Below, one piece after another: positions 27,168 through 36,930 of a stretch of DNA of 64,000 nt. Below the pieces are notes generated by a model that had not been told where the DNA came from, made no database searches, and worked only from the letters and a program-made list of their open reading frames with translations. Both the position numbers and the translations under genes were made by a program. Origin of the DNA: Paenibacillus polymyxa (GTDB lineage: Bacteria; Bacillota; Bacilli; Paenibacillales; Paenibacillaceae); contig NZ_JAGGNR010000011.1 in NCBI RefSeq assembly GCF_018614975.1, forward strand, positions 62,001 through 126,000, written 5' to 3'. How positions within the stretch are numbered: the first letter of the stretch is position 1; every line of letters begins with the position of its first letter.

Positions 27168-29780
27168 ATGGCTGTAAAGAACGAAGTCGCCCCAGCAAAA
27201 GAACCGACAGCAGGTCAGTATATTCAAACGTTAATTGACAAAGCGAATAAAGCACACGCCGCATTCATGAAGATGGATCAGAAGCAGATTGACCGGATTG
27301 TGCAAGCAATGGCGCTTGCGGGGCTAGATAAACACATGATGCTCGCCAAGATGGCCGTAGAAGAAACAGGCCGCGGAGTATATGAGGATAAAATCACCAA
27401 GAATATATTTGCTACAGAATATGTGTATCATAGCATTAAATATGACAAAACGGTAGGTGTAATTGAAGATAATGAGTACGAAAGCTTCCAGAAAATTGCG
27501 GAGCCGGTTGGGATCATCATGGGGATCACCCCAGTAACGAACCCAACATCAACAACGATGTTTAAAGCACTGATCTCCATCAAGACACGTAATCCGATTA
27601 TCTTTGGTTTCCACCCATCTGCACAGAATTGTAGCCGGGAAGCTGCCAAAATCCTGCGTGATGCAGCGGTGAAACATGGTGCACCAGCAGATTGTATTCA
27701 GTGGATTGATGATCCTTCCATGGATCGTACGAATGAACTGATGAATCACAATGATGTGGCTCTCATTTTGGCAACAGGCGGATCTGGCATGGTACGTGCA
27801 GCGTACAGCTGTGGTAAACCTGCACTGGGCGTAGGACCGGGTAACGTACCTTGCTTTATCGAGAAAAGCGCGGATATCAATCAGGCAGTAACGGATTTGA
27901 TTCTGTCCAAGTCTTTCGATAACGGCATGATCTGTGCTTCCGAACAAGCGGTAATTATTGAAGAACCGATCTTTGATCAAGTGAAGAAAAAAATGATTGC
28001 AAATGGCTGTTACTTTGTTAACAAAGATGAAGCAGCAAAATTGACAGCAGGTGCGATTAATGCCGAGAAATGTGCGGTGAACCCGGCGATTGTGGGTCAA
28101 TCTGCGGTGAGCATTGCGAAGTTGTGCGGTATTGAAGTTCCTGCAGGCACCAAAATTCTTGTAGCCGAGATTGAAGGCGTAGGTACCAAATTTCCATTGT
28201 CGGCTGAGAAATTAAGTCCGGTACTGGCTTGTTACAAAGTTAAAACGGCAGCAGAGGGAATTGAGCGTGCAGCAGAAGTGGTTGCTTTTGGCGGCATGGG
28301 TCACTCTTCGGTTATCCATTCAACAAATGAAGAAGTAATTGGCAAATTCGCAGATCGTCTGCAAACCGGACGGATTATTGTGAACTCACCATCCACACAC
28401 GGTGCCATCGGGGATATCTACAACACAAACATGCCATCGTTGACACTAGGATGCGGATCATATGGACGTAACTCGACTTCTTCCAACGTAACCGCTGTGA
28501 ACTTAATCAATGTGAAAAGGGTGGCTCGCCGTACCGTGAATATGCAATGGTTCAAAGTGCCGAACAAAGTCTACTTCGAAAAAGGGGCAACGCAGTATCT
28601 TGCCAAAATGCCTGACATCACACGTGTGGCGATTATTACGGATGCCATGATGGTGAAGCTTGGATATGTTGAAAAGGTAGAACACTATCTGCGTCAACGC
28701 CAAATGCCGGTAGCGATCGAAGTATTCTCTGATGTAGAGCCAGATCCATCCACAACAACGGTAGATCGCGGAACCGAAATGATGCGCCGCTTCCAACCGG
28801 ACTGCATTATCGCACTCGGCGGTGGATCACCGATGGATGCTGCTAAAGCCATGTGGTTGTTCTATGAATATCCGGACACGGACTTCAACGATCTGAAACA
28901 AAAATTCATGGATATCCGCAAACGGATCTACAAATATCCACGTCTCGGCGTAAAAGCGAAATTTGTAGCGATTCCAACCACATCGGGTACAGGTTCTGAA
29001 GTTACATCGTTCGCGGTTATTACAGACAAAGAACAGGGTAACACCAAATATCCATTGGCTGACTATGAGCTGACTCCAGACGTAGCGATTGTCGATCCGG
29101 AATTCGTATACTCCCTGCCTAAAACGGCTGTAGCGGATACAGGGATGGACGTACTGACTCATGCGATTGAAGCTTATGTGTCTGTGATGGCGAATGATTA
29201 TACCGATGGACTTGCGATCAAAGCAATCCAACTGGTGTTCCAATATCTGGAGCAATCTGCGCTGCAAGGTGACAAACTGGCACGTGAGAAAATGCATAAT
29301 GCTTCCACAATTGCCGGTATGGCGTTTGCCAACGCATTCCTGGGCATTAACCACAGCTTGGCGCACAAATGGGGCGGTCAGTATCACACCGCACACGGAC
29401 GCACCAATGCAATCCTGATGCCACACGTCATTCGTTACAATGCAAAAAAACCGACCAAATTTGCATCGTTCCCGAAATATTCGCACTTTGTAGCGGATGA
29501 GCGTTATGCAGAAATTGCCCGCATCTTGGGATTGCCTGCTCGCACCACAGAAGAAGGGGTAACCAGTCTCATCAATGCGATCCGTAAACTGAACAAAACA
29601 CTGGGCATTGAAGAATCGTTCCAGGAAATCGGATTTGATGCCAAAGACTTTGAAGCACATGTCGATTATCTGGCAGATCGTGCCTTTGAAGACCAATGTA
29701 CAACAGCCAATCCAAAAATGCCGCTGGTGACTGAACTGGCAGACGTGTACCGCAACGCTTTCTACGGAAAGTTTGAATAA
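27168..29780 (+). CDS. adhE: Bifunctional acetaldehyde-CoA/alcohol dehydrogenase AdhE
   Basis: 870 aa, the usual family length. The N-terminal CoA-acylating aldehyde dehydrogenase (about 1-440) has the catalytic Cys in NGMICASEQ and the NAD site [12 protein letters not shown]. The C-terminal iron-dependent alcohol dehydrogenase (about 455-870) has [10 protein letters not shown], the iron-binding histidines in NHSLAHKWG and [10 protein letters not shown]. It converts acetyl-CoA to ethanol via acetaldehyde and reoxidises NADH during fermentation. The ATG at 27168 is ten bases after TTAGGAGG; upstream in-frame starts fall in the promoter region. Expression is probably Fnr-activated in the absence of oxygen. 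Confidence 0.98.
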   Translation: MAVKNEVAPAKEPTAGQYIQTLIDKANKAHAAFMKMDQKQIDRIVQAMALAGLDKHMMLAKMAVEETGRGVYEDKITKNIFATEYVYHSIKYDKTVGVIEDNEYESFQKIAEPVGIIMGITPVTNPTSTTMFKALISIKTRNPIIFGFHPSAQNCSREAAKILRDAAVKHGAPADCIQWIDDPSMDRTNELMNHNDVALILATGGSGMVRAAYSCGKPALGVGPGNVPCFIEKSADINQAVTDLILSKSFDNGMICASEQAVIIEEPIFDQVKKKMIANGCYFVNKDEAAKLTAGAINAEKCAVNPAIVGQSAVSIAKLCGIEVPAGTKILVAEIEGVGTKFPLSAEKLSPVLACYKVKTAAEGIERAAEVVAFGGMGHSSVIHSTNEEVIGKFADRLQTGRIIVNSPSTHGAIGDIYNTNMPSLTLGCGSYGRNSTSSNVTAVNLINVKRVARRTVNMQWFKVPNKVYFEKGATQYLAKMPDITRVAIITDAMMVKLGYVEKVEHYLRQRQMPVAIEVFSDVEPDPSTTTVDRGTEMMRRFQPDCIIALGGGSPMDAAKAMWLFYEYPDTDFNDLKQKFMDIRKRIYKYPRLGVKAKFVAIPTTSGTGSEVTSFAVITDKEQGNTKYPLADYELTPDVAIVDPEFVYSLPKTAVADTGMDVLTHAIEAYVSVMANDYTDGLAIKAIQLVFQYLEQSALQGDKLAREKMHNASTIAGMAFANAFLGINHSLAHKWGGQYHTAHGRTNAILMPHVIRYNAKKPTKFASFPKYSHFVADERYAEIARILGLPARTTEEGVTSLINAIRKLNKTLGIEESFQEIGFDAKDFEAHVDYLADRAFEDQCTTANPKMPLVTELADVYRNAFYGKFE

Positions 29781-29819
29781 CGAATAGTACAAAATAGCAA
29801 ATCAGTGGTTAGAGGTTGA

Positions 29820-29862
29820 GGCAATATGTTCAGGGTTCCCCGAGAGGGGAGCCCCGATTGCC
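29820..29862 (+). terminator. GC-rich hairpin after adhE
   Basis: Outer GGCAAT/ATTGCC (29820-29825, 29857-29862) encloses GGGTTCCCC-GAGA-GGGGAGCCC. GTATGTTTTTA follows, so it probably terminates adhE. Farther out, AGTGGTT (about 29805) can pair with AACCACT (about 29926), suggesting a larger fold. Confidence 0.65.
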
Positions 29863-30071
29863 GTATGTTTTTACAGCAGAACGAAGAGGGCAGTGAGGGC
29901 AGAAAAAGGGAAGAGCAAGCAACCACTTTTCAGAGGTTATGGTCTTCTCTCTTTATTAAGTTTTGCCCCCAGACGTAGAGGTCTAAATGCAAATGCCTTT
30001 TTCTTAAAGGAGGTGAGACGAAAGCGAGATGCGGCTGTTTGAACTGCCAAACATTCACACGATAACGGAGG
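29863..30071. other. Non-coding part of the adhE-pflB gap
   Basis: Purine-rich, with no gene of normal size. AAAGGAGG at 30006-30013 precedes a 19-codon frame (30029-30088, MRLFELPNIHTITEGREKT) at over-long spacing (15 bases); the frame runs into the structured repeat. I do not call it a gene. Confidence 0.4.
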
Positions 30072-30184
30072 GGAGAGAAAAAACCTGAAGAAGCGAAGCG
30101 CTCGCCTTTATCCCCGGATTTTCACCTTGGAAAAAGTGAATCAAAAAATCCGGGGATAACAGCGATCGGAAGGTTATTCTCTCC
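30072..30184. repeat. Structured dispersed repeat, copy 1
   Basis: From outside in: outer helix GGAGAGAA..AACC / GGTTATTCTCTCC (30072-30085, 30172-30184); conserved 23-nt left strand (30085-30107) containing GCGAAGCGCTCGC; 15-bp perfect helix TTATCCCCGGATTTT (30108-30122) with AAAATCCGGGGATAA (30145-30159); 22-nt loop with a small TTCAC/GTGAA stem; conserved right strand CAGCGATCGGA (30160-30170). A second copy at 60557-60664 keeps the two strands identical while the helices change by compensating pairs. Confidence 0.85.
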
Positions 30185-30261
30185 ACGGAGTGAAAAAGTG
30201 TGAATTACCACAGGTGTTTAATAAGACACAGCACAGGTGGAGTGAGTTAGTTCACTGGCTT

Positions 30262-30277
30262 TGTGACAAAAATCACA
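30262..30277. promoter_or_regulatory. Fnr box 1 before pflB (perfect)
   Basis: TGTGA-CAAAAA-TCACA, centre 30269.5. TATACT at 30299-30304 predicts a start near 30311, so the box is at -41.5. Confidence 0.88.
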
Positions 30278-30372
30278 GATAATGAAAGCCCTAAGACGTA
30301 TACTGAAAATGTAAGAAAAACATTCATCCCGCGGTTCCGGTTCCCAAGTAGAGAGAACATGTTCCGGTTTAT

Positions 30373-30388
30373 GTGAAACAATTCACAT
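30373..30388. promoter_or_regulatory. Fnr box 2 before pflB (perfect)
   Basis: TGTGA-AACAAT-TCACA, 111 bp after the first pfl box. A second class II promoter would need a -10 near 30410-30415, where the sequence is only weakly suitable. Confidence 0.82.
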
Positions 30389-30470
30389 TAATCGCGGCTC
30401 TGGGCACACAATGCTACGAATGAATAAACATGTTATATGTCCAGAAATCCAAATTAGTGGAGGGATTAAG

Positions 30471-32729
30471 ATGTCGGTGATTGAAAAAGATGTCAAACAA
30501 CAAACAGGCTGGAGAAACTTTACCAAAGGAACATGGACCAAATCCGTAGACGTGAATGATTTTCTGGCACACAACTTGTCTCCGTATTACGGTGATGAAG
30601 CATTTCTCGCAGGTGCAACCCAGAATACCAAAGAATTGTGGGAGATCGTATCTGATCTGACCAAAAAAGAACGTGATAACGGCGGTGTCCTTGATGTAGA
30701 CGTGAACACACCAGGTACTATTATCTCTCACCAACCCGGTTATCTGGATCAATCCAAAGAGCAGATTGTCGGCGTTCAGACCGATGCTCCGTTCAAACGT
30801 TCCATTCAACCAACAGGCGGAATCCGCATGATGATTGACGCATGTGAGGCATATGGCTTTGAAATGCCACAAGGTGTCATTGATATATTTACAAACATTC
30901 GCAAAACGCATAACCAAGGGGTTTTCGATGCTTATACTTCCGACATGCGTGCAGCGCGTAAAGCAGGAATTATCACAGGTCTGCCAGATGCTTACGGCCG
31001 TGGCCGGATCATCGGTGACTATCGTCGTGTAGCTTTGTACGGGGTAGATTTCCTGATTCGTAACAAAAAAGGCGAATTGAACGCACTCGAAGTTGATGTC
31101 ATTGATGAAGATGTCATTCGTCTGCGGGAAGAATTGTCTGAGCAGATTCGTGCATTGCAAGAATTGAAACAATTGGGCGATATGCACGGGTTCGATATTT
31201 CCTTGCCAGCGACTACAGCCAAAGAAGCATTCCAATGGTTGTACTTCGGTTATCTCGCTGCGATCAAAGAACAGAACGGTGCTGCGATGTCCCTGGGACG
31301 TGTATCTTCTTTCCTGGATATCTACATTGAACGTGACTTGCAAGAAGGTATTTTGTCCGAAGAACAGGCTCAGGAATTGGTAGACCATTTCGTCATGAAA
31401 CTGCGGATTGTCAAATTCCTGCGTACACCAGATTACAACGAACTGTTCAGTGGAGATCCAACATGGGTGACTGAGTCCATCGGTGGTATGTCCGTGAATG
31501 GCGAAACACGCGTAACCAAAAACAGCTTCCGTTTCCTGCATACACTGCACAATCTGGGTCCTGCACCAGAGCCGAACCTGACTGTTCTCTGGTCCACGAA
31601 ACTTCCAGAAGCTTTCAAAGATTATTGCAGTAAAGTATCCATTGAAACAAGTTCAATTCAGTATGAGAATGATGATCTGATGCGCCCGATCTACGGTGAC
31701 GATTACGGTATTGCTTGCTGTGTGTCGGCGATGAAGATCGGTAAACAAATGCAATTCTTCGGTGCTCGTGCCAACCTGGCAAAAGCTCTCCTGTATGCGA
31801 TCAACGGTGGTCGTGACGAGAAATCTGGAGCACAGGTCGGACCTGAGTATCCTGCCATTACAAGCGAAGTGCTGGATTACAATGAGGTTATGAAACGCTT
31901 CAAACCAATGATGGAGTGGCTGGCGAAGCTGTATATGAACACTCTCAACGTCATTCACTACATGCACGATAAATACAGCTATGAGCGGATCGAAATGGCA
32001 TTGCATGACCGTGACATTGTACGTACGATGGCTTGTGGTATCGCCGGTCTCTCGGTTACAGCAGATTCACTGAGTGCTATCAAATATGCCAAAGTAAAAC
32101 CAATTCGTAACGAACAAGGCATCGCTGTTGATTTCGAAATCGAAGGGGACTTCCCTTGTTACGGTAACAATGAAGATAGCGTAGACAGCATTGCTGTTGA
32201 ACTGGTTGAGAACTTCATGGGCATGATTCGCAAGCACAAAGCTTACCGTAACGCAGTGCCAACACAATCGGTTCTGACGATCACATCCAATGTGGTATAT
32301 GGTAAGAAAACAGGGACTACACCGGATGGTCGTAAAGCAGGTGAACCATTTGCTCCAGGTGCGAACCCAATGCATGGTCGTGATAAAAAAGGTGCACTGG
32401 CATCCCTTGGCTCTGTAGCCAAATTGCCTTATGAACACAGTCTTGACGGGATCTCTAATACCTTCTCCATCGTGCCAAAAGCATTGGGTAAAGAGGAGAC
32501 TACACGTAAATCCAATCTGACTGCGATGATGGATGGGTACTTCGGTCAAAACGCTCATCACCTGAACGTTAACGTATTTGATCGTCAGCAATTGATTGAT
32601 GCGATGGATCACCCGGAAAACTATCCGCAACTGACTGTACGGGTATCCGGATATGCGGTGAACTTCATTAAACTGACTCGTGAACAACAGTTGGATGTAA
32701 TCAACCGTACGTTCCATGGCTCCATGTAA
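30471..32729 (+). CDS. pflB: Formate acetyltransferase (pyruvate formate-lyase)
   Basis: 752 aa. The catalytic cysteine pair is in [12 protein letters not shown] (about residue 414), and the glycyl-radical loop RVSGYAVNF is near residue 727, 25 residues from the end as usual. It cleaves pyruvate with CoA to acetyl-CoA and formate without oxygen. The ATG at 30471 follows GTGGAGGG. The activase gene starts 90 bp downstream, and two Fnr boxes lie upstream. AdhE, encoded upstream, uses the acetyl-CoA product. Confidence 0.98.
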   Translation: MSVIEKDVKQQTGWRNFTKGTWTKSVDVNDFLAHNLSPYYGDEAFLAGATQNTKELWEIVSDLTKKERDNGGVLDVDVNTPGTIISHQPGYLDQSKEQIVGVQTDAPFKRSIQPTGGIRMMIDACEAYGFEMPQGVIDIFTNIRKTHNQGVFDAYTSDMRAARKAGIITGLPDAYGRGRIIGDYRRVALYGVDFLIRNKKGELNALEVDVIDEDVIRLREELSEQIRALQELKQLGDMHGFDISLPATTAKEAFQWLYFGYLAAIKEQNGAAMSLGRVSSFLDIYIERDLQEGILSEEQAQELVDHFVMKLRIVKFLRTPDYNELFSGDPTWVTESIGGMSVNGETRVTKNSFRFLHTLHNLGPAPEPNLTVLWSTKLPEAFKDYCSKVSIETSSIQYENDDLMRPIYGDDYGIACCVSAMKIGKQMQFFGARANLAKALLYAINGGRDEKSGAQVGPEYPAITSEVLDYNEVMKRFKPMMEWLAKLYMNTLNVIHYMHDKYSYERIEMALHDRDIVRTMACGIAGLSVTADSLSAIKYAKVKPIRNEQGIAVDFEIEGDFPCYGNNEDSVDSIAVELVENFMGMIRKHKAYRNAVPTQSVLTITSNVVYGKKTGTTPDGRKAGEPFAPGANPMHGRDKKGALASLGSVAKLPYEHSLDGISNTFSIVPKALGKEETTRKSNLTAMMDGYFGQNAHHLNVNVFDRQQLIDAMDHPENYPQLTVRVSGYAVNFIKLTREQQLDVINRTFHGSM

Positions 32730-32818
32730 GTAATTTGCAAGTAGAAGACCGCTAGAGCAAGGCATTCCAAATCATATTAAACGCACAGCGGATGCGGATA
32801 CAGAAAGGAAGAGGCAGC

Positions 32819-33571
32819 ATGGTTAACGGACATATTCATTCACTCGAAACTTTCGGGACGGTTGACGGCCCAGGCATCCGCTTTGTGCTTTTTATGCAAG
32901 GATGTCTACTCAAGTGTCAGTATTGCCACAACCCTGATACCTGGGCGCTGGATGGTGGAAAAGAAATGACGATTGAGGAGGTACTGGCTGAAATTGAGCC
33001 GTATCTATCCTACTACCGCAGCTCTGGAGGCGGACTCACGATATCTGGTGGAGAACCAACGTTACAGGCCCACTTTGTAGGCGAAATCTTCAAAGAAGTG
33101 AAGCGCCGCTGGGGATTGCATACAACACTGGACAGCAACGGATTTAACGAACCGGAACGGATTCACGATCTGCTGGATCACACAGACCTGGTTCTGCTGG
33201 ACCTCAAGCATATTGATGACGAGAAACACATCAAGCTGACAGGCAAATCCAATGAGAGAACGTTGAAAACGGCCCAGTGGTTATCGGATCAAGGCCGGAA
33301 AATGTGGATACGCCACGTGTATGTGCCTGGCATTCATAACGAGGAAGAGGATCTGCTTAACCTCGGACGGTTTATCGGAACATTAAATGGCGTCGAGAAG
33401 TTCGAAATTCTTCCATACCATCAGATGGGGATCTACAAATGGGAAGCACTCGGCAAAGCATATCCACTGGATGGAGTTCCTTCACCAAGTGAAGAAGAAG
33501 TGGAGCGAGCGTATCGCCTGATTGAACAAGGTCGCCAGGAAACGGCTGGCATGGCTTGTTCAGGTAAGTAA
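32819..33571 (+). CDS. pflA: Pyruvate formate-lyase activating enzyme
   Basis: 250 aa radical-SAM protein with the family motif TVDGPGIRFVLFMQGC and the cluster cysteines CLLKCQYC, then GGGLTISGGEP (SAM site). It installs the glycyl radical on PflB using S-adenosylmethionine. The ATG at 32819 follows AAAGGAAGAGG; a frame open nine codons earlier is not needed. It is in one operon with pflB, and a terminator follows. Confidence 0.97.
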   Translation: MVNGHIHSLETFGTVDGPGIRFVLFMQGCLLKCQYCHNPDTWALDGGKEMTIEEVLAEIEPYLSYYRSSGGGLTISGGEPTLQAHFVGEIFKEVKRRWGLHTTLDSNGFNEPERIHDLLDHTDLVLLDLKHIDDEKHIKLTGKSNERTLKTAQWLSDQGRKMWIRHVYVPGIHNEEEDLLNLGRFIGTLNGVEKFEILPYHQMGIYKWEALGKAYPLDGVPSPSEEEVERAYRLIEQGRQETAGMACSGK

Positions 33572-33608
33572 ACTACAGTTATAAATAACGTAGAAACCAA
33601 GAGCTTAA

Positions 33609-33647
33609 GCAGCCCTTGCGAATATACTTCGCAGGGGCTGTTTTTTG
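33609..33647 (+). terminator. Terminator of pflBA
   Basis: CAGCCCTTGCGAA / TTCGCAGGGGCTG stem followed by TTTTTTG. Confidence 0.9.
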
Positions 33648-33764
33648 TTCAGTGAAGGATTTTATCCCTCCATTGATGAATTGTCATCCTTACGATGTAA
33701 GCTCCGGCTTTTTATAATCAGAGTGTAAAGCCAAATGCTCAATATCTTGAGGAGGGTCAACCCG

Positions 33765-35132
33765 ATGAAAAAAAGAATGACATTGCTGCTTTCATTATTG
33801 CTTATCACTTCATGGACTTTGGCGGGATGTGCAAGCTCAAGTAACGAGCCACAGCAAGGCGCAGGCAATACACCTGTGGAGGAAACAAGTAAGGAACCGG
33901 TTGAAATGCTTCTCCGCCACACGCAGGTGGGAGCCGACAAACAGAAAAGACTGGCCATTCTGCAGGATGTTGTGGACAAAGTTGAGAGTGAAGTACCCAA
34001 TCTGACCTTTACGCTGGATGGCGTCGAATCCGATGTGAATCGTAAGGAAAAGCTTCGCGGAGAGATGGCTGCCGGCAACCCGCCGGATATATTTGAACTG
34101 TTCGGTAGCCCGGATTCCAAAGTTTATGCCAAGGAAGGTATGCTGCTTGATCTGACCCCGATCCTGCAAGAGCTGGGTATTCAGGACCAGTTTACATCCC
34201 TTGAACCATTTACGTATGAAGGCAAAGTATATGGACTGCCGATTGGCGGTTCAGGCGAAGGTTTTTTCTATAATAAAGAGTACTTTGAACAAAAAGGATG
34301 GAAAGCCCCAACCACCATGGCTGAACTGGACAATATACTGGCCGAGATCAAGGCCGATGGCAAAGTGCCGCTTGCTTCCGCATCCAAGGCGGGCTGGGTA
34401 CCGCTTATGTTAACCAACCACCTGTGGTCCCGGTATGCCGGGCCGGAGATTACCGCAAAGTTTGCAACAGGTGAAGCGAAGTGGACCGATCCGGGTGTTG
34501 TGCAAGGTTTTGCCAAACATAAGGAATGGGTGGATAAGGGTTATTTCAAAAAAGGTGAACTGGGATTTGAGTATGCCGAATATACTACGCAATTTACAAG
34601 CGGCGAAGCGATATTAATGTATGACGGAACATGGAAATCATCTGTATTTAAGGAAGGTCAGAGCGGTGAATCGCTCATTGGCAAGGTTGGATTCTTCAAT
34701 ATGCCTCCGGTAGAGAACGGAGCAGGGGATCAGACGTCTTTGATGCGTGATGTGAACAATGGATACGGATTCTCGGCAGCAGTGGCGGATGACCCGCAGA
34801 AGCTGGAAGCAGTGAAAGCTTTTATCAAAAATTTCTATAATGAAGATATGCAGGTTCGCGGCCTTGTGGAAGATGGTGTTTTGCCTGCCATGAAGCTGGA
34901 TGAGAAAGTACTGACCGATAGCATTACCGATGATCTGATGAAAGAAATCGTGGCTGTGCTCAATGCGTCCAAGACGTCATTCCCGGCATTTGATGCACTC
35001 GTTCAGGCCGATGTGACGACAGAGATCAGCAATCTGCAAATCCAGAAGTTGATTGGTGGGCAGACCACGCCAGAGAAAATGGCAGAAGAGTTGCAAAAGG
35101 TGCAAGAGGAAGCAAACGCTTCAGTGGAATAA
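33765..35132 (+). CDS. ABC transporter sugar-binding lipoprotein (family 1)
   Basis: 455 aa. Lipoprotein signal MKKRMTLLLSLLLI with lipobox LAGC at about residues 19-22, then a family 1 solute-binding fold (LRGEMAAGNPPDIFELFG, GLPIGGSGEGFFYNKEYF, FTSGEAILMYDGTW). It captures an oligosaccharide outside the cell and passes it to the two permeases that follow. The ATG at 33765 follows GAGGAGGG. A TATAAT at 33713-33718 may be its -10. The downstream NagZ-like hydrolase suggests an amino sugar or peptidoglycan fragment; this is inference. Confidence 0.94.
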   Translation: MKKRMTLLLSLLLITSWTLAGCASSSNEPQQGAGNTPVEETSKEPVEMLLRHTQVGADKQKRLAILQDVVDKVESEVPNLTFTLDGVESDVNRKEKLRGEMAAGNPPDIFELFGSPDSKVYAKEGMLLDLTPILQELGIQDQFTSLEPFTYEGKVYGLPIGGSGEGFFYNKEYFEQKGWKAPTTMAELDNILAEIKADGKVPLASASKAGWVPLMLTNHLWSRYAGPEITAKFATGEAKWTDPGVVQGFAKHKEWVDKGYFKKGELGFEYAEYTTQFTSGEAILMYDGTWKSSVFKEGQSGESLIGKVGFFNMPPVENGAGDQTSLMRDVNNGYGFSAAVADDPQKLEAVKAFIKNFYNEDMQVRGLVEDGVLPAMKLDEKVLTDSITDDLMKEIVAVLNASKTSFPAFDALVQADVTTEISNLQIQKLIGGQTTPEKMAEELQKVQEEANASVE

Positions 35133-35183
35133 ACCAATTCAAGTCGAAACTGCGATCGTTGAAGTGACTGAAGGAGGCTGACC

Positions 35184-36068
35184 ATGAATACTTCACTCCG
35201 CAGCCCGTTAATCTATACGTTGTTTGTAATGCCAGCCCTAATTCTGTTTGTGATGTTCTTTCTATATCCTATTGGTAGCTCCCTGTATTACAGTCTGACG
35301 AGTTGGAATGGGGTATCGGCTGAGCCACGTTTTGTGGGTTTATCCAACTATATGAAGGCACTGACCGATGAACGTTTTTGGATTTCCACAAGGAATAACG
35401 GCTTTTTCATCGGATTTTCGGTACTGATTCAGGTACCCCTGATCGTCCTGTTTTCGCTTCTGATTGCCAATGTGAAAAGGCTGAAAGGTCTGTATAAAAC
35501 CGCTGTTTTTTTACCATCCATCATGTCGACAGCCGTTATCGGTATCTTGTGGGGGTTCATCTATGAGCCCAATATCGGACTATTAAACAAAATGCTTCAT
35601 GTGCTGGGCATCGATCCAATCTACTGGTTATCGGATAACCGATTTGCCATGTTGTCCATCTTGGTGACCAACGCCTGGCAGTGGACGGGATTTTACATTG
35701 TCATGGTGCTGGCGGCCATACTGGCGATTCCCCGTGATCTGGATGAAGCGGCCGCAATCGATGGGGCAACGGCGGTACAACGTGCAATGCGAATTACGTT
35801 GCCGCTGATCCGGCCGATCATTTCAGTGGTGATCATGTTGTCCATTGCAGGTGCCATGAAAGCAGCCGACATCGTGATTGTCATGACCAAAGGTGGGCCC
35901 GCTGGGTCCACTGAGGTTCTGGCGACTTACATGATCAAATACGCGATTACCAATTTCAAATATGGTTATGGCAATACGATTGCAGTACTGATCTTTGCTC
36001 TGACGCTTGTGCTCACTGCGGTGTATCAACTGCTGGTAGCGAGGCGGAGCGAGAAGGTGGAATATTGA
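35184..36068 (+). CDS. ABC sugar permease, MalF/UgpA type
   Basis: 294 aa with six membrane segments and the coupling (EAA) loop DEAAAIDGATAVQRAMRITLP. GAAGGAGG precedes the ATG. It forms the channel with the next gene, whose start overlaps its stop by one base (TGATG), indicating translational coupling. No ATPase gene is present in the cluster; such importers in Firmicutes usually borrow a shared MsmX/MsmK-type ATPase encoded elsewhere. Confidence 0.95.
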   Translation: MNTSLRSPLIYTLFVMPALILFVMFFLYPIGSSLYYSLTSWNGVSAEPRFVGLSNYMKALTDERFWISTRNNGFFIGFSVLIQVPLIVLFSLLIANVKRLKGLYKTAVFLPSIMSTAVIGILWGFIYEPNIGLLNKMLHVLGIDPIYWLSDNRFAMLSILVTNAWQWTGFYIVMVLAAILAIPRDLDEAAAIDGATAVQRAMRITLPLIRPIISVVIMLSIAGAMKAADIVIVMTKGGPAGSTEVLATYMIKYAITNFKYGYGNTIAVLIFALTLVLTAVYQLLVARRSEKVEY

Positions 36069-36898
36069 TGGCAAAAAGCTTAAAAAGCAGTATACCTCAT
36101 GTGTTGTTAATGTTGTACTTGATCGCGATTTTGTTTCCCTTTTTATTTGTCATTTTCTCTTCCTTCAAGCAAGATAACAATGAAATCGCCCTGAATCCAT
36201 TCAGTTTGCCTACAACATGGGAGTTTAACAATTACGTGGAGGCTTGGGTGAATGCCAAGATTGGCACGTATTTCTGGAACAGCCTGTACATTTCGGTTTT
36301 ATCGTCGGCGTGTACGATTGTGCTCGGTGCCATGTTTGCTTTTGCCGTAACCCGGATGAGACACCGGAAATGGAGTCTGTTTCTGTACAGTCTGATTCTG
36401 GCAGGTATGCTTATTCCCAACAATGCACTCATGCTGCCGATCTATCTGCTTGTACGCAAAATGGGCATATTGGATACGCATCTGGCATTAATCGTGCCCT
36501 ATGTGGCCAATGCGATCCCGTTTACCATTATTATACTGGCGGCTTTTATGCGTTCTCTGCCTGGAGAAATTGAGGAAGCGGCGGTCATGGACGGCTTGAG
36601 GGCCCCAGGTATCTTTGCTAAAATAGTGATACCTCTTACGGTTCCGGCTATTGTTACCGTTTTTATCGTTAATTTCCTCGGCAACTGGAACGAATTTTTA
36701 CTTGCCAACTATTTCTTATCCACCGATAAATTGCGTACGCTGCCAGTGGGCATGGTCCAGTTTCGGGATCAATATCAGATGAACTATGCCCAGATGTCGG
36801 CAGGTATTGTATACAGCGTTGTACCTGTACTTGTGATCTACGCTATACTCCAGGAGAAAATTATAGAAGGAGTAACTGCAGGTGGTGTCAAAGGTTAA
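36068..36898 (+). CDS. ABC sugar permease, MalG/UgpE type
   Basis: 276 aa with six membrane segments and the EAA loop EIEEAAVMDGLRAPGIFAKIVIP. The ATG overlaps the previous stop. It partners the upstream permease in the same importer. The histidine kinase gene follows after 32 bp with no terminator, so transport and sensing genes are probably one transcript. Confidence 0.95.
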   Translation: MAKSLKSSIPHVLLMLYLIAILFPFLFVIFSSFKQDNNEIALNPFSLPTTWEFNNYVEAWVNAKIGTYFWNSLYISVLSSACTIVLGAMFAFAVTRMRHRKWSLFLYSLILAGMLIPNNALMLPIYLLVRKMGILDTHLALIVPYVANAIPFTIIILAAFMRSLPGEIEEAAVMDGLRAPGIFAKIVIPLTVPAIVTVFIVNFLGNWNEFLLANYFLSTDKLRTLPVGMVQFRDQYQMNYAQMSAGIVYSVVPVLVIYAILQEKIIEGVTAGGVKG

Positions 36899-36930
36899 TA
36901 CCAAGAACCAGTTGATAGGGAGAACGGGAT

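Noticed and set aside
28827..29792. 321-aa open frame on the minus strand
   Set aside because: It is antisense to the alcohol dehydrogenase half of adhE, whose active-site residues are conserved.
30029..30088. 19-codon frame MRLFELPNIHTITEGREKT in the adhE-pflB gap
   Set aside because: The ribosome site is 15 bases away and the frame runs into the structured repeat, so coding is doubtful.
30414..31550. 378-aa open frame on the minus strand
   Set aside because: It is antisense to pflB, shows no domain pattern and is rich in Cys and Phe as expected of a shadow.
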